This document shows, one piece after another, positions 33,585 through 42,424 of a stretch of 64,000 nt of DNA. The stretch spans positions 124,001 through 188,000 of the forward strand of contig CACZNH010000005.1 of the NCBI GenBank assembly GCA_902782465.1, in the 5' to 3' direction. The position numbers and the translations under genes are program-made. The notes below the pieces were generated by a model. That model made no database searches. It worked only from the letters and a program-made list of their open reading frames with translations, and had not been told where the DNA came from. The stretch is from an uncultured Bacteroidales bacterium (lineage in GTDB: Bacteria > Bacteroidota > Bacteroidia > Bacteroidales > Muribaculaceae). The first letter of the stretch is position 1, and each line of letters begins with the position of its first letter.

Positions 33585-34190
33585 ATGAACCGAATAATGA
33601 TATTTTTTAGCATCGTCATAATGCTGACGTTGACGACCAGTTGCAAGTCGTCGCAGCAGGCTACCGGAAACCTTCATCCCGACCAGGTCTTCACCATGAC
33701 CGAGGACGATATAGCCCGTGAGACCCTGCGAATCAATCAGATGCTGAGTGGTGAATGGAAGTATAACGGCCCCAGCGTGGGCGTGAGCGGGAAAAATGTA
33801 CTGGCCGGCATTGCTAAGCCCATTGCAAAGGGCAAAATCAAGAAGAAACTCAAGAAGGCCTACAAGAGCATCGGCCTCGACAAGATGCGCCCCAACTTCG
33901 TCTTCAACGAGGACGGCACCTGCTCCATCTCGGTGATGGGAGCCAGTGTGAAAGGCAGCTACAACTACAATCCCAGCACCGAGAAGCTGGCCCTCAAGTG
34001 GCACGGTATCCCTCTGAGTGCCAACTTGAAGCGTGACGGCAAGAAACTGCACATAACCTTTGAGGCCGACAAGCTGATATCGTTAATCACACTGATGGGA
34101 CGTTTCAGCGACAGCTCGACCATCAAAGCGCTCACGCAGCTGCTGGACAATTACGAGGACGTGATGGTGGGCTTTGAACTCAAGAAGTAG
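33585..34190 (+). CDS. DUF4923-family lipoprotein
   Basis: 201 residues, lipoprotein signal MNRIMIFFSIVIMLTLTTSC. The mature part matches the Bacteroidales DUF4923 pattern: INQMLSGEWKYNGPSVGVSGKN (in part), a basic stretch IAKGKIKKKLKKAYKSIGL, then a small beta-sheet (FVFNEDGTCSISVMGASVKGSY) and the closing LTQLLDNYEDVMVGFELKK. Likely a periplasm-facing beta-barrel-like or lipocalin-like lipoprotein; role unknown. Its promoter shares a 20-nt block with the one for nadK. Confidence 0.82.
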   Translation: MNRIMIFFSIVIMLTLTTSCKSSQQATGNLHPDQVFTMTEDDIARETLRINQMLSGEWKYNGPSVGVSGKNVLAGIAKPIAKGKIKKKLKKAYKSIGLDKMRPNFVFNEDGTCSISVMGASVKGSYNYNPSTEKLALKWHGIPLSANLKRDGKKLHITFEADKLISLITLMGRFSDSSTIKALTQLLDNYEDVMVGFELKK

Positions 34191-34227
34191 CCTGCCTTAA
34201 ATTGGTTTAGTTTGTAATTATGCGGCT

Positions 34228-35745
34228 ATGATGGATTTCACCCCTTTGTTCCGCAGCCATTTCCTGGACCGCCTGCAGGAACACACACGCTATATCGACC
34301 ATGCCGACGCCGTTCAGCAGGGCGAATTGGTGCGCCTTATTGAGAAGGCGGCACTGACGCGCATCGGCCGCAAGTATGACTTTTCGTCCATCAGGACCTA
34401 CAGGCAGTTCGCCTCTACCCTGCCGCTGTACAGCTACGAGAACCTGCAGCCGCAGATTATGCGCATGATCAACGGCGCCAAGGACGAGTTGTGGCCCGGA
34501 CGTTGCATGCATTTTGCGCAATCGTCGGGCACTAGCGACGGCCGCAGCAAGTACATCCCCATCACGCCCGAGTCCCTCAAGTGGAACCACTACCAGGGCA
34601 GCAGCGACGTGGTGTCACACTACCTGAACCTGAATCCTGCCAGCCGCATCTTCTCGGGCAAGGCGTTTATCCTGGGCGGCAGCTTCTCTAACCGCCTGAA
34701 ACTGCCCCGTGGCGTGAAGGTCGGTGACTTGAGTGCCAACCTCATCGAGAACATGAACCCACTGGCCAACCTGGTGCGCATTCCCAGCCGCCAGGTAGCG
34801 CTCATGGAGGACTGGAACGCCAAGCTGCCCCTGCTGGTGGACGCTGCCATCGGGCAGAACGTGACCAACCTGAGCGGCGTGCCGTCATGGTTCCTCACCG
34901 TGCTCCGCGAGGTGTTGAAAAAGACAGGCAAGTCCAGCATCCACGACGTATGGCCCAATCTGGAAGTGTTCTTCCACGGCGGCATCGCCTTTGAGCCCTA
35001 CAGGGAACAGTACGAGGAAATCTGCGACATGGACAAGATGCATTTCCTGGACACCTACAATGCCAGCGAGGGTTTCTTTGCCGTGCAGAGCGACTGGTCC
35101 ACCGAGGCGATGCTCCTGCTGCTCGACGCGGGCGTGTTCTACGAGTTCCTGCCCGTCGAAGAGAGCGGTAGCGAGACCCCCGAGGTCTATCCCATCTGGG
35201 AAATCGAGGCAGGGCGCACCTATGAACTCATCATCACTGCCGCCAACGGCCTGTGGCGTTATCGCCTGGGCGATACGGTGACCATCCAACAGCTCAATCC
35301 CGTCAAAATCACCATTGCGGGACGCACACACAGCTTCATCAACGCCTTTGGTGAGGAGCTGATGGTTCACAATGCCGACCACGCCATCACGCTGGCGGCT
35401 CAAGAGACGGGCGCCGAGATACTCAACTACACTGCCGCGCCGGTTTATTCCATCAGCGGACAACGCGGCCACCACCAGTGGCTCATCGAGTTTGCCCGCG
35501 AGCCCCAGGACACAAGCCGCTTCATGCAGCTGCTCGACCAGCACCTGCGCGAGGTGAACAGCGACTACGACGCCAAGCGCACGGGCGACATCTTCCTGGC
35601 CCCACCCACCCTTGTCATCGCTCCGCAGGGCCTGTTTGACCGCTGGCTCGCCTCCACGGGCAAGCTGGGCGGCCAGCGCAAGGTCCCCCGCCTGAACAAC
35701 AACCGCAACATCATCGACCAGATGCTCCAGCTGATGAATCACTGA
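34228..35745 (+). CDS. GH3 auxin-responsive-family acyl-adenylating enzyme
   Basis: 505 residues. It has the plant-GH3-like adenylation motifs FAQSSGTSDGRSKYIPITPE (about residue 92-111), LDTYNASEGFFAVQ, YELIITAANGLWRYRLGDTV and the C-terminal GQRKVPRLNNNR. Plant enzymes join amino acids to jasmonate or auxin through an acyl-AMP; the role of the bacterial members is not established. A weak TAATTATG lies upstream. Only 5 nt separate its stop from the LtaS-like gene, so the two are an operon. Confidence 0.85.
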   Translation: MMDFTPLFRSHFLDRLQEHTRYIDHADAVQQGELVRLIEKAALTRIGRKYDFSSIRTYRQFASTLPLYSYENLQPQIMRMINGAKDELWPGRCMHFAQSSGTSDGRSKYIPITPESLKWNHYQGSSDVVSHYLNLNPASRIFSGKAFILGGSFSNRLKLPRGVKVGDLSANLIENMNPLANLVRIPSRQVALMEDWNAKLPLLVDAAIGQNVTNLSGVPSWFLTVLREVLKKTGKSSIHDVWPNLEVFFHGGIAFEPYREQYEEICDMDKMHFLDTYNASEGFFAVQSDWSTEAMLLLLDAGVFYEFLPVEESGSETPEVYPIWEIEAGRTYELIITAANGLWRYRLGDTVTIQQLNPVKITIAGRTHSFINAFGEELMVHNADHAITLAAQETGAEILNYTAAPVYSISGQRGHHQWLIEFAREPQDTSRFMQLLDQHLREVNSDYDAKRTGDIFLAPPTLVIAPQGLFDRWLASTGKLGGQRKVPRLNNNRNIIDQMLQLMNH

Positions 35746-35750
35746 AAATC

Positions 35751-37703
35751 ATGTGGAAGAAACTGATTCATAGTAATGTTGGGGCGGCGCTGCTGAATAT
35801 GCTGGTGGCTTACCTGGTGTGGATGCTGTCAAGGGTGGCGTTCTTTGCCGAGAACTGGTCCACCTTTGCCCCCTATATGTCGTGGTCGCTGTTCAAGAGC
35901 ATGCTGCACGGGGCGCTGGTGTTTGACACCTCGGCATTGCTCTACGTCAACAGCCTCTACCTGGTGCTCATGCTGCTGCCGTTGCATCTCAAGGAGCGCC
36001 CGGGCTTCCACAAAGGGCTGAAGTGGCTGTTTGTGGTCACCAATGCCATCGCCTTGGCGATGAACCTGATGGACGCGGTCTATTTCCAGTACACGGGCCG
36101 CCGCTCGACGGTGTCGGTGTTCACCGAGTTTGCCAACGAGGGCAACATCGCTTCCATCATCCTCACCGAATTTGCCCGCCACTGGTACCTGGTACTGGCG
36201 TTCATCGCGCTGGTGTTCATCCTGTGGCGCTGCTATACCAAGCCGCGTCTGGAGGTCTATCGCTTCGGGCACCACTATTACATCTCGCAACTCGTCGCCC
36301 TGCTGGTGATGATACCGCTCGCCATCGTGGGCATCCGTGGCAGCGTCACGGCAGGCACACGCCCCATCACCATCAGCAACGCCAACCAGTTTGTCAACCG
36401 TCCTGTCGAGTCGTCGGTGGTGCTGAACACGCCGTTCTCGATGATTCGCAGCATCGGCAAGAAAGCCTTTGTCACACCCGACTACATGACGCCCCAGGAG
36501 ATGGAGGCCATCTACAGTCCCGTCCACGAGCATCCCGCGATGGATGGAGGCATCCCTGGCAAGAACGTGGTCATCCTCATCGTCGAGAGCATGGGCAAGG
36601 AATACATCGGCTCGTTCAACCGCGACCTGGACGGCGGCACCTATCAGGGCTATATGCCCTTTATCGACAGCCTCGTGAGCCAGTCGCTGACCTTCAAGTA
36701 CAGCTATGCCAACGGACGCATCAGCATGGATGCCATGCCCTCCATCCTCTCGGGCCTGCCCATGATGGTCGAGCCGTTCTTCCTCACTCCCGCCTCGCTC
36801 AACGATGTCGAGGGGCTACCCATGATGCTGGGCCGTGAGGGCTACAGCAGCGCTTTCTTCCACGGGGCGCACAACATCTCGATGGGATTCAGCGCCTATG
36901 CCCACAGCATCGGTTACAAGCATTACTACGGCCTGGACGAGTATTGCCAGTCACCCAAGTATGGCGGCATGGACGATTTCGACGGCAAGTGGGCCATCTG
37001 GGACGAGCCGTTCCTGCAGTTCACGCTCGATGGCATCGGCGGCATGAAGCAGCCCTTCCTCGCCACGGTGTTCACCGCATCGTCGCATCACCCTTACAAG
37101 TTGCCCGAGCAGTACCGCGACTCCCTCAAGGACGAGGGCGGCCAGCCCATCCACAAGTGCGTGCGCTACACCGACCTGGCGCTGCGCCACTTCTTTGAGC
37201 GCGCCAGCCGAGAGCCCTGGTACCACAACACCATCTTTGTCCTCGTTGCCGACCACACCAACCAGACCAGCCACGACGTCTATAAGACCGACCTGGGGCT
37301 ATACAGTATCCCCATCATCTTCTTTGCCCCCGACGGCAGCATCCAGCCCGCCGTGCGCGAGGACGTCATCGTCCAGCAGACCGACATCACCCCCACCCTG
37401 CTGCACCTGCTGGGCTACGGCAAGCCCTACGTGGCCTTCGGCGACGACCTGCTGTCGGTACCCCCCGACCAGTCGTGGGCATTCAGTTACAATGCCGGCA
37501 TCTATCAATTGGTGCAGGGTGACCTGCTGCTGCAGTTCGACGGCAACAGGACCACCGCCGTCTATCGCTTCAAGGCCGACCCGCTGCTGCGCGAGAACCT
37601 CGTGGACCGCCTGCCCGAACAGCAGCCCCTGGAGCAACGCCTCAAGGCCATCATCCAGCAATACATGTCCCGCATGAACGAGAACCGCCTGATGCCGAAA
37701 TAA
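35751..37703 (+). CDS. LtaS-like membrane sulfatase (phosphoglycerol transferase type)
   Basis: 650 residues. Five N-terminal membrane helices (about 12-34, 48-72, 84-104, 138-160, 180-202) precede an extracytoplasmic sulfatase-fold domain: NVVILIVESMGKEYIGSFN with the metal-binding Glu, YANGRISMDAMPSILSGLP at the nucleophile site, FHGAHN, SHHPYKLP and LVADHTNQT. In LtaS the nucleophile is Thr; here the matching residue looks like Ser in GRISMDAM. It probably transfers a phospho-head group to a lipid or glycan at the outer face of the inner membrane. Co-transcribed with the GH3-family gene. Confidence 0.85.
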   Translation: MWKKLIHSNVGAALLNMLVAYLVWMLSRVAFFAENWSTFAPYMSWSLFKSMLHGALVFDTSALLYVNSLYLVLMLLPLHLKERPGFHKGLKWLFVVTNAIALAMNLMDAVYFQYTGRRSTVSVFTEFANEGNIASIILTEFARHWYLVLAFIALVFILWRCYTKPRLEVYRFGHHYYISQLVALLVMIPLAIVGIRGSVTAGTRPITISNANQFVNRPVESSVVLNTPFSMIRSIGKKAFVTPDYMTPQEMEAIYSPVHEHPAMDGGIPGKNVVILIVESMGKEYIGSFNRDLDGGTYQGYMPFIDSLVSQSLTFKYSYANGRISMDAMPSILSGLPMMVEPFFLTPASLNDVEGLPMMLGREGYSSAFFHGAHNISMGFSAYAHSIGYKHYYGLDEYCQSPKYGGMDDFDGKWAIWDEPFLQFTLDGIGGMKQPFLATVFTASSHHPYKLPEQYRDSLKDEGGQPIHKCVRYTDLALRHFFERASREPWYHNTIFVLVADHTNQTSHDVYKTDLGLYSIPIIFFAPDGSIQPAVREDVIVQQTDITPTLLHLLGYGKPYVAFGDDLLSVPPDQSWAFSYNAGIYQLVQGDLLLQFDGNRTTAVYRFKADPLLRENLVDRLPEQQPLEQRLKAIIQQYMSRMNENRLMPK

Positions 37704-37812
37704 GCGGCTTGCGCCGCTGTGTAGGGTGTATGGAATGCGCTAACCAATTAGTTTATCGTGAGTTTTAATGAAATGAAATTAACTGAAATCAGGAATATAG
37801 TGGAAATTTTAG

Positions 37813-37820
37813 TAATTTTG
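37813..37820 (+). promoter_or_regulatory. -7 promoter box of the DUF805 gene
   Basis: TAATTTTG, 57 nt upstream of the ATG at 37878. No TTG lies at the expected distance. Confidence 0.55.
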
Positions 37821-37877
37821 TAGTGTAAAAAAAACCAAAAATAACCGCAATATTTCCTGATAGCAAAACTACAGATA

Positions 37878-38495
37878 ATGGAACTTAACAATGAAAACAA
37901 TCCTGTTTTGAACCAGGAACCGACTCATGAGCCGATGAACGAGTATCAGTCCACAATGCCTCAGGCGCTCCCCATGATAGAGTTCTGGGAGGCCGTGGGC
38001 ACCTGTTTCAGGAAGTTTATTGACTTTAAAGGCCGTGCCCGTCGCAGCGAGTTCTGGTGGTTTATGCTGTTTGTGTTATTGGTGGCTTTACTTTGCTCTT
38101 TTCTGGATGGTTTTCTGAGTGTTTTTCAAGGTGTTTTTCTGGGCCCTGTCGTTGGATTCTCATTTATCGGCTTAGTGGAGGCATTGGTGCTTTTCTTCCC
38201 CGCTATAGCGGTGACTTTCCGCCGTCTGCATGATACCGGCCGTAGCGGCTGGTGGATTGGCGGAGTGTTCATCCTGGTTGCTATCGGTTTGATTGGTATG
38301 TATTTTATTAAGACTTACAAGTTAGGTGAAACGGCTGCTTTTTCGATGTGGTTACCGATTATCCTAGCGATCTTTATCATCCATATCATTGTCCTCATAT
38401 CATGCGTGTCAGACAGCCATCCTGGTGAGAACAAGTATGGTCCATCACCCAAGTACCAGCAATCAGTTAAAAGAACAAGTCCTCGACAATCGTGA
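37878..38495 (+). CDS. DUF805 membrane protein
   Basis: 205 residues. An acidic, Asn/Pro-rich N-terminus (about 40 residues) precedes the DUF805 core: FWEAVGTCFRKFIDFKGRARRSEFWWFMLF, membrane helices at about 62-84, 88-112, 130-150 and 158-178, and FRRLHDTGRSGWW between them. The FKGRARRSEFWW and RRLHDTGRSGWW motifs are diagnostic (quoted in part). Inner-membrane protein of unknown function. Confidence 0.88.
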   Translation: MELNNENNPVLNQEPTHEPMNEYQSTMPQALPMIEFWEAVGTCFRKFIDFKGRARRSEFWWFMLFVLLVALLCSFLDGFLSVFQGVFLGPVVGFSFIGLVEALVLFFPAIAVTFRRLHDTGRSGWWIGGVFILVAIGLIGMYFIKTYKLGETAAFSMWLPIILAIFIIHIIVLISCVSDSHPGENKYGPSPKYQQSVKRTSPRQS

Positions 38496-38515
38496 TGACT
38501 GTCAAGGACTCGTGG

Positions 38516-38600
38516 TGGTGCCCAGGGCGGGACTCGAACCCGCACACCTCGCGGCACACGCACCTGAAACGTGCGCGTCTACCAATTCCGCCACCTGGGC
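38516..38600 (-). tRNA. tRNA-Leu (anticodon CAG)
   Basis: On the minus strand: acceptor GCCCAGG with CCTGGGC, D-arm GGCGGAATTGGTAGACGC, anticodon stem CACGT/GCGTG around TTCAGGT (CAG), a long class-II variable arm (GCCGCGAGGTGT), T-arm GCGGG-TTCGAGT-CCCGC. CCA is encoded here (38516-38518), unlike the tRNA-Arg in this window. Confidence 0.95.
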
Positions 38601-38624
38601 ATGTTGGTTTGCGTTTAGCGGGTG

Positions 38625-38653
38625 CAAAGATACTACTTTTTTTTAATATGCAA
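38625..38653 (-). promoter_or_regulatory. Promoter of tRNA-Leu
   Basis: TATCTTTG on the minus strand (38625-38632) with TTG (38651-38653) 18 nt further upstream. Confidence 0.65.
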
Positions 38654-38737
38654 GCCTTTTGGCAAAAAAAATGCCGAAAAATCTTTTTTTTGCGCTCTTC
38701 AGGGGTGTTTTTGGCTCATTTTTTAGACGAAAAACAT

Positions 38738-38745
38738 TACCTTTG
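38738..38745 (+). promoter_or_regulatory. -7 promoter box of the aminopeptidase P gene
   Basis: TACCTTTG followed by C, 87 nt upstream of the ATG at 38833. Confidence 0.6.
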
Positions 38746-38832
38746 CTATCCTTAATAGCTCTTATCAGCTAAGGTAAGCTGCTAACTCAACGAGAATACA
38801 TTAACAACCTTAATAAACAGTATTGATAGATT

Positions 38833-40233
38833 ATGTTCAGTAAAGAAACTTACATCAGTCGCCGCAACGAGCTCAAGAAGCTCGTGGGCGATGGCGTGAT
38901 TTTACTCTTCGGCAACAACGAGTCGCCGTGTAATTATCCCAACAACGCCTATTACCCCTTCCGCCAGGACTCGACGTTCCTGTACTACTTCGGCCAGCAG
39001 CGTGACGGCCTGGTGGGTGTCATCGACATCGACAACAATGTGGAGACACTCGTGGGCGATGATATCGACATCGAGGACATCGTGTGGTATGGCTCGGTCG
39101 ACAGCGTGGCCGACATGGCTGCCCAGGTGGGCGTCGCCAACTCGGCACCCATGAAGCAGCTGCAGGCCATCTGTGACGAGGCTCGCGCCAAGGGTCGCCG
39201 CATCCACTTCCTGCCCCCCTACCGCCACGACACCAAGATTCAGATCATGGACCTGCTGGGCATCCATCCCGACAAGCAGGCCGAGGCCGTGTCCCACGAC
39301 CTGCGCATGGCGGTCATCAACATGCGCTCGGTCAAGACGGCCGAGGAGATTGCCGAGCTGGAGCGTGCCGCCGAGGTGGGCTACCTGATGCACACCACCG
39401 CCATGCGCCTCATCAAGCCGGGCGTGACCGAGAAATACATCGGCGGGCAGATTGACGGCATCGCCGAGAGCTATGGTGCCAAGAACAGTTTCGCCACCAT
39501 CTTCTCGCAGCACGGCGAGATCATGCATGGTGCACCGTCGATGAATCCCCTGGAGGCTGGACGTCTGGCCCTGTGTGACTGCGGTGCCGAGACGATGGAG
39601 TTCTACTGCAGCGACAACACGCGCACGATGCCCGTGAGCGGCAAGTATGACCAGCGCCAGCTGGACATCTACCGCATCGTCGAGGAGTGCCATGACCACG
39701 CCCTGGAAATCTCCAGGCCGGGCATGAAATATATGGACGTCCACTTCTCGGTATGCCGACTGATGACCCAGCGCCTCAAGGAACTGGGATTGATGAAGGG
39801 CGACGTGGACGAGGCCGTTGCCGCCGGTGCCCATGCCATGTTCCTGCCCCACGGACTGGGACACATGATGGGTATGGACGTGCACGACATGGAAGGTCTT
39901 GGACAGATTTACGTCGGCTTTGACGACGAGACGCGCCCCAACCTGGAACAGTTCGGCACCAACTGCCTGCGCATGGGTCGCCGCCTGCAGGAGGGCTTTG
40001 TCGTGACCGACGAGCCGGGCATCTACTTCATCCCCGCCCTCATCGACGACTGGCGTGCCAGCGGACACTGCGCCGAGTTCCTCAACTTCGACAAGCTGGA
40101 GACCTACAAGGACTTTGGTGGCATCCGCATCGAGGACGACATCCTCATCACTGCTGACGGCTGCCGCTTCCTGGGCGAGAAGCGCATCCCCTACCATCCC
40201 CAGGACGTAGAGGACTTCATGGCCGCCAACTGA
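38833..40233 (+). CDS. pepP: Aminopeptidase P family (M24B) metallopeptidase
   Basis: 466 residues. N-terminal creatinase-like domain (RRNELKKLVGDGVILLFGNNE) and pita-bread catalytic domain with all metal ligands visible: two Asp in LCDCGAETMEFYCSDNTRTM, His in LPHGLGHMMGMDVHD, Glu in VTDEPGIYFIP and Glu in GGIRIEDDILIT. Aminopeptidase P removes the N-terminal residue from X-Pro peptides using two manganese or similar ions. Cytoplasmic. Followed by a repeat element, not another gene on this strand. Confidence 0.93.
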   Translation: MFSKETYISRRNELKKLVGDGVILLFGNNESPCNYPNNAYYPFRQDSTFLYYFGQQRDGLVGVIDIDNNVETLVGDDIDIEDIVWYGSVDSVADMAAQVGVANSAPMKQLQAICDEARAKGRRIHFLPPYRHDTKIQIMDLLGIHPDKQAEAVSHDLRMAVINMRSVKTAEEIAELERAAEVGYLMHTTAMRLIKPGVTEKYIGGQIDGIAESYGAKNSFATIFSQHGEIMHGAPSMNPLEAGRLALCDCGAETMEFYCSDNTRTMPVSGKYDQRQLDIYRIVEECHDHALEISRPGMKYMDVHFSVCRLMTQRLKELGLMKGDVDEAVAAGAHAMFLPHGLGHMMGMDVHDMEGLGQIYVGFDDETRPNLEQFGTNCLRMGRRLQEGFVVTDEPGIYFIPALIDDWRASGHCAEFLNFDKLETYKDFGGIRIEDDILITADGCRFLGEKRIPYHPQDVEDFMAAN

Positions 40234-40258
40234 CGCTCATAAAAAACGTACCCTACAC

Positions 40259-40508
40259 AAGACGCTGTGTCATAATTCCTCCATGGTAATATAAGAGGGT
40301 GTTGCAAAACTAATGCCTCAATATATAATCGCGCTACGCGCGAGAAATTAAGCAAAATTATAAATAAAATTATAATAAAAATTTATTTTGTTTAATTTAT
40401 ATACAAATTTTGTTTAATTTCTCGGCCGATAGGCCGATTAAAACTGCATCAAATGAAGTTTTGCAACAGCGTCTTATAATTCTTGCAAGAATTATGACAC
40501 AGCGTCTT
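40259..40508. repeat. MITE-like inverted-repeat element, copy 2 (nested)
   Basis: Perfect 19-bp terminal arms AAGACGCTGTGTCATAATT (40259-40277) and complement (40490-40508). Inside is a second inverted pair, GTTGCAAAAC (40301-40310) with GTTTTGCAAC (40458-40467), and inside that CGAGAAATTAAGCAAAATT-type arms around an AT-only centre. It looks like one element inserted in another. Shares its first 36 nt with copy 1 at 32066. Fills the 300-nt gap between convergent genes; no ORF. Confidence 0.8.
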
Positions 40509-40533
40509 TTTTAATCCCTATAATTCTTTTCCT

Positions 40534-41451
40534 TTACCCTTCAATCATCATTTGGATTTGTTGTGTCAGGGCCTCGATGACGTGGGCGGTGTGAGCCTCG
40601 GGAATCTTCTGCGACTCACTGATGGCAGCACGTGTTTCCAACCATTTGTCAAGCAGTTGGAGCACATTCTCGCCACGTTTTTTCATATCGTCGAGCGTTT
40701 CCTGGTAGTGCGGGTCATCATTCATTTCGTCCCCATCCAGGCTGCTAGCATCAGCCATCTGGCGGGCCAATTCGGCGCGCGCCTCGCTGATTGGCATTTC
40801 ACACTCGGCAAACTCGCCGCCTGAGTGGAATTGGCTATAGTCCTTGTTGCGCAGTTCTAACACGTCTGCCATGGTAGCACAGGCATTGAGGCGGGCAATC
40901 GACCCACCCCAGTTGGCCAGCATCGCCAGGTCGCCAAAGTATTTCACCAGCTCCTCCTCGAGCGTGAGCCAACTGCTCATCTCGTTCTGGTAGGACTCAT
41001 CCTTACTGTTTTTCTTGCAATACTCCTTAGCAGTGAAATAGCGCGACACGGCAGCCCCTATCTCGGCACCACGCATCATGTCGGGCGTGACAGGGCTTGC
41101 CGAGAGTTTATCGGCCAGGGTCATCATGTCAAAGGCCACGTTGTTGGCCAATTGGTCCAGTTCCAGATTCTCGTCATTGTAGTTCAAAGCCCAATAGGAC
41201 CGCATGGCCGACGTTTGGTCCTCGTACTGACTAACCACATCTTCCACCAAGTGGCTCTTGTACAGATCACCAATCATCAAATCGGCCAGCGAGTCAATCG
41301 ACGCATAGCGTGGATTGAGAACAAACGCCTTGTCACCCTGGGCTGCCTTCTCGTCAGCAGTTTTGCCCAAGTTGCCGCACGAAGCGCAACACAAGGCCAC
41401 ACACAACACAATCCCGGCACACTGCAGGATGCTGAAAAACCTGTTTTTCAT
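40534..41451 (-). CDS. Lipoprotein of an unnamed family (paralogue A)
   Basis: 305 residues from the ATG at 41451; the longer frame to 41595 would place 48 residues before the signal peptide. Signal MKNRFFSILQCAGIVLCVAL and a lipobox ending CCASC. The mature protein is mostly helical: SIDSLADLMIGDLYKS, MRSYWALNY, MMRGAEIGAAVSRYFTAKEYC, LAMLANWGGSIARLNA, EARAELARQM, and the end IPEAHTAHVIEALTQQI. It is clearly related to the gene at 56629 along its whole length, with the ends EAHTAHxIE...QQIxxMIE most alike. I do not recognise the family. Own promoter. Confidence 0.75.
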   Translation of the reverse strand: MKNRFFSILQCAGIVLCVALCCASCGNLGKTADEKAAQGDKAFVLNPRYASIDSLADLMIGDLYKSHLVEDVVSQYEDQTSAMRSYWALNYNDENLELDQLANNVAFDMMTLADKLSASPVTPDMMRGAEIGAAVSRYFTAKEYCKKNSKDESYQNEMSSWLTLEEELVKYFGDLAMLANWGGSIARLNACATMADVLELRNKDYSQFHSGGEFAECEMPISEARAELARQMADASSLDGDEMNDDPHYQETLDDMKKRGENVLQLLDKWLETRAAISESQKIPEAHTAHVIEALTQQIQMMIEG

Positions 41452-41480
41452 TTCTCTATTTTTTATGGTTATCACAGCCA

Positions 41481-41488
41481 CAAAGGTA
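41481..41488 (-). promoter_or_regulatory. -7 promoter box of lipoprotein paralogue A
   Basis: CAAAGGTA on the plus strand (TACCTTTG on the minus), 30 nt upstream of the chosen ATG; it supports that start because the longer frame would begin above the promoter. Confidence 0.7.
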
Positions 41489-41621
41489 ATCAGAATTCTC
41501 GGAAAGCCACGACCAAACCCAAAAGAAAACCCCACCATATCAGCGGCGTCAACCACAAAAATCGACGATTCTTGCTGGAGTCTGTTGAAAAACAAAAGTT
41601 TACAGTGGGAGTCGCGATAGA

Positions 41622-42227
41622 CTACATTGTGGGCTCGAGGGAGTTGCCAGCGATGATGATGAAGACCAGGAGGGCGAGCAGCAGGGCAATGATGATATAG
41701 GCAATGACCTTGAAGGCCGTGCCCGGCATGGTGCCGTTCTGATGCAGGCGCGGATGTACGCTGGTATAGTGCCGCGAAACGGTGCGCAGTTTTTCCTCGA
41801 CATGATTGGCGGCTTCACGAGGCCTCTCGGCAGCCTGCTGCTTTCTGGCGGCTGGCTGCGGTTTCTCTCTCACGGGTTGCGGTTTGGCCTCCTGGACAGG
41901 TTCCTGCACGGGTGCCTTGGGGGCTGGCGCCTCTTTTTTGTCAAAGGGGGCCGCCAGGTCAGCCCCGCAATAGGGGCAGAAGCTGATGCCTGCGGGCAAA
42001 TGCTTGCCGCAGCTGTGACAATAATTGGAACTGTCGTGCTTAGTGGTGGAGTCCACAGTGGCGGTGTGGCGGTAAGGCGCATCAGAGTCGTCACGCGCCT
42101 CGAGCTTGCCGTTCTGATAGAGGCACACGGCAAGGCACTGGGGGCACACGACCTGACTGTCGTGCATCACCAGTTCCTCAAGGGATACTGCCATCCATTT
42201 ACCGCATTGCGGACACTGTAGTTCCAT
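41622..42227 (-). CDS. Zinc-ribbon membrane protein
   Basis: 201 residues from ATG 42227. Two zinc-ribbon units: MELQCPQCGKWMAVSLEELV with VVCPQC (residues 1-40), and YCHSCGKHLPAGISFCPYCGADL (about 68-90). A Pro/Ala/Lys/Glu/Gln-rich linker follows, then one membrane helix near the C-terminus (AYIIIALLLALLVFIIIAG). This N-in topology resembles small regulatory or scaffold proteins, but function is unknown. Divergent from the TPR gene, each with its own -7 box. Confidence 0.78.
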   Translation of the reverse strand: MELQCPQCGKWMAVSLEELVMHDSQVVCPQCLAVCLYQNGKLEARDDSDAPYRHTATVDSTTKHDSSNYCHSCGKHLPAGISFCPYCGADLAAPFDKKEAPAPKAPVQEPVQEAKPQPVREKPQPAARKQQAAERPREAANHVEEKLRTVSRHYTSVHPRLHQNGTMPGTAFKVIAYIIIALLLALLVFIIIAGNSLEPTM

Positions 42228-42248
42228 AATTGACAAAAAATCTGGGCG

Positions 42249-42256
42249 CAAAGTTA
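42249..42256 (-). promoter_or_regulatory. -7 promoter box of the zinc-ribbon gene
   Basis: CAAAGTTA on the plus strand, 21 nt upstream of the ATG at 42227; it rules out the longer upstream frame. Confidence 0.7.
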
Positions 42257-42373
42257 ATGCTTTGAGACCAAAAAACCAAAAAAAATTGCCCTGCAAGCCA
42301 TTATAAATGTGTCAAAAACGCACTGAAAAGAAAAAATGTTCCCGTTTTCCTTTTTCATTTTAACTAATAATAT

Positions 42374-42381
42374 TACTTTTG
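42374..42381 (+). promoter_or_regulatory. -7 promoter box of the TPR membrane protein gene
   Basis: TACTTTTG followed by CAGCC, 43 nt upstream of the ATG at 42425. Confidence 0.7.
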
Positions 42382-42424
42382 CAGCCGCTAAAGTGTCGAA
42401 AACATTAAAATTAACGCAATAGAA

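Noticed and set aside
38902-40197. 431-residue reading frame on the minus strand
   Set aside because: Antisense of the aminopeptidase P gene, which has complete metal-binding motifs; the antisense frame has no recognisable domain or promoter.
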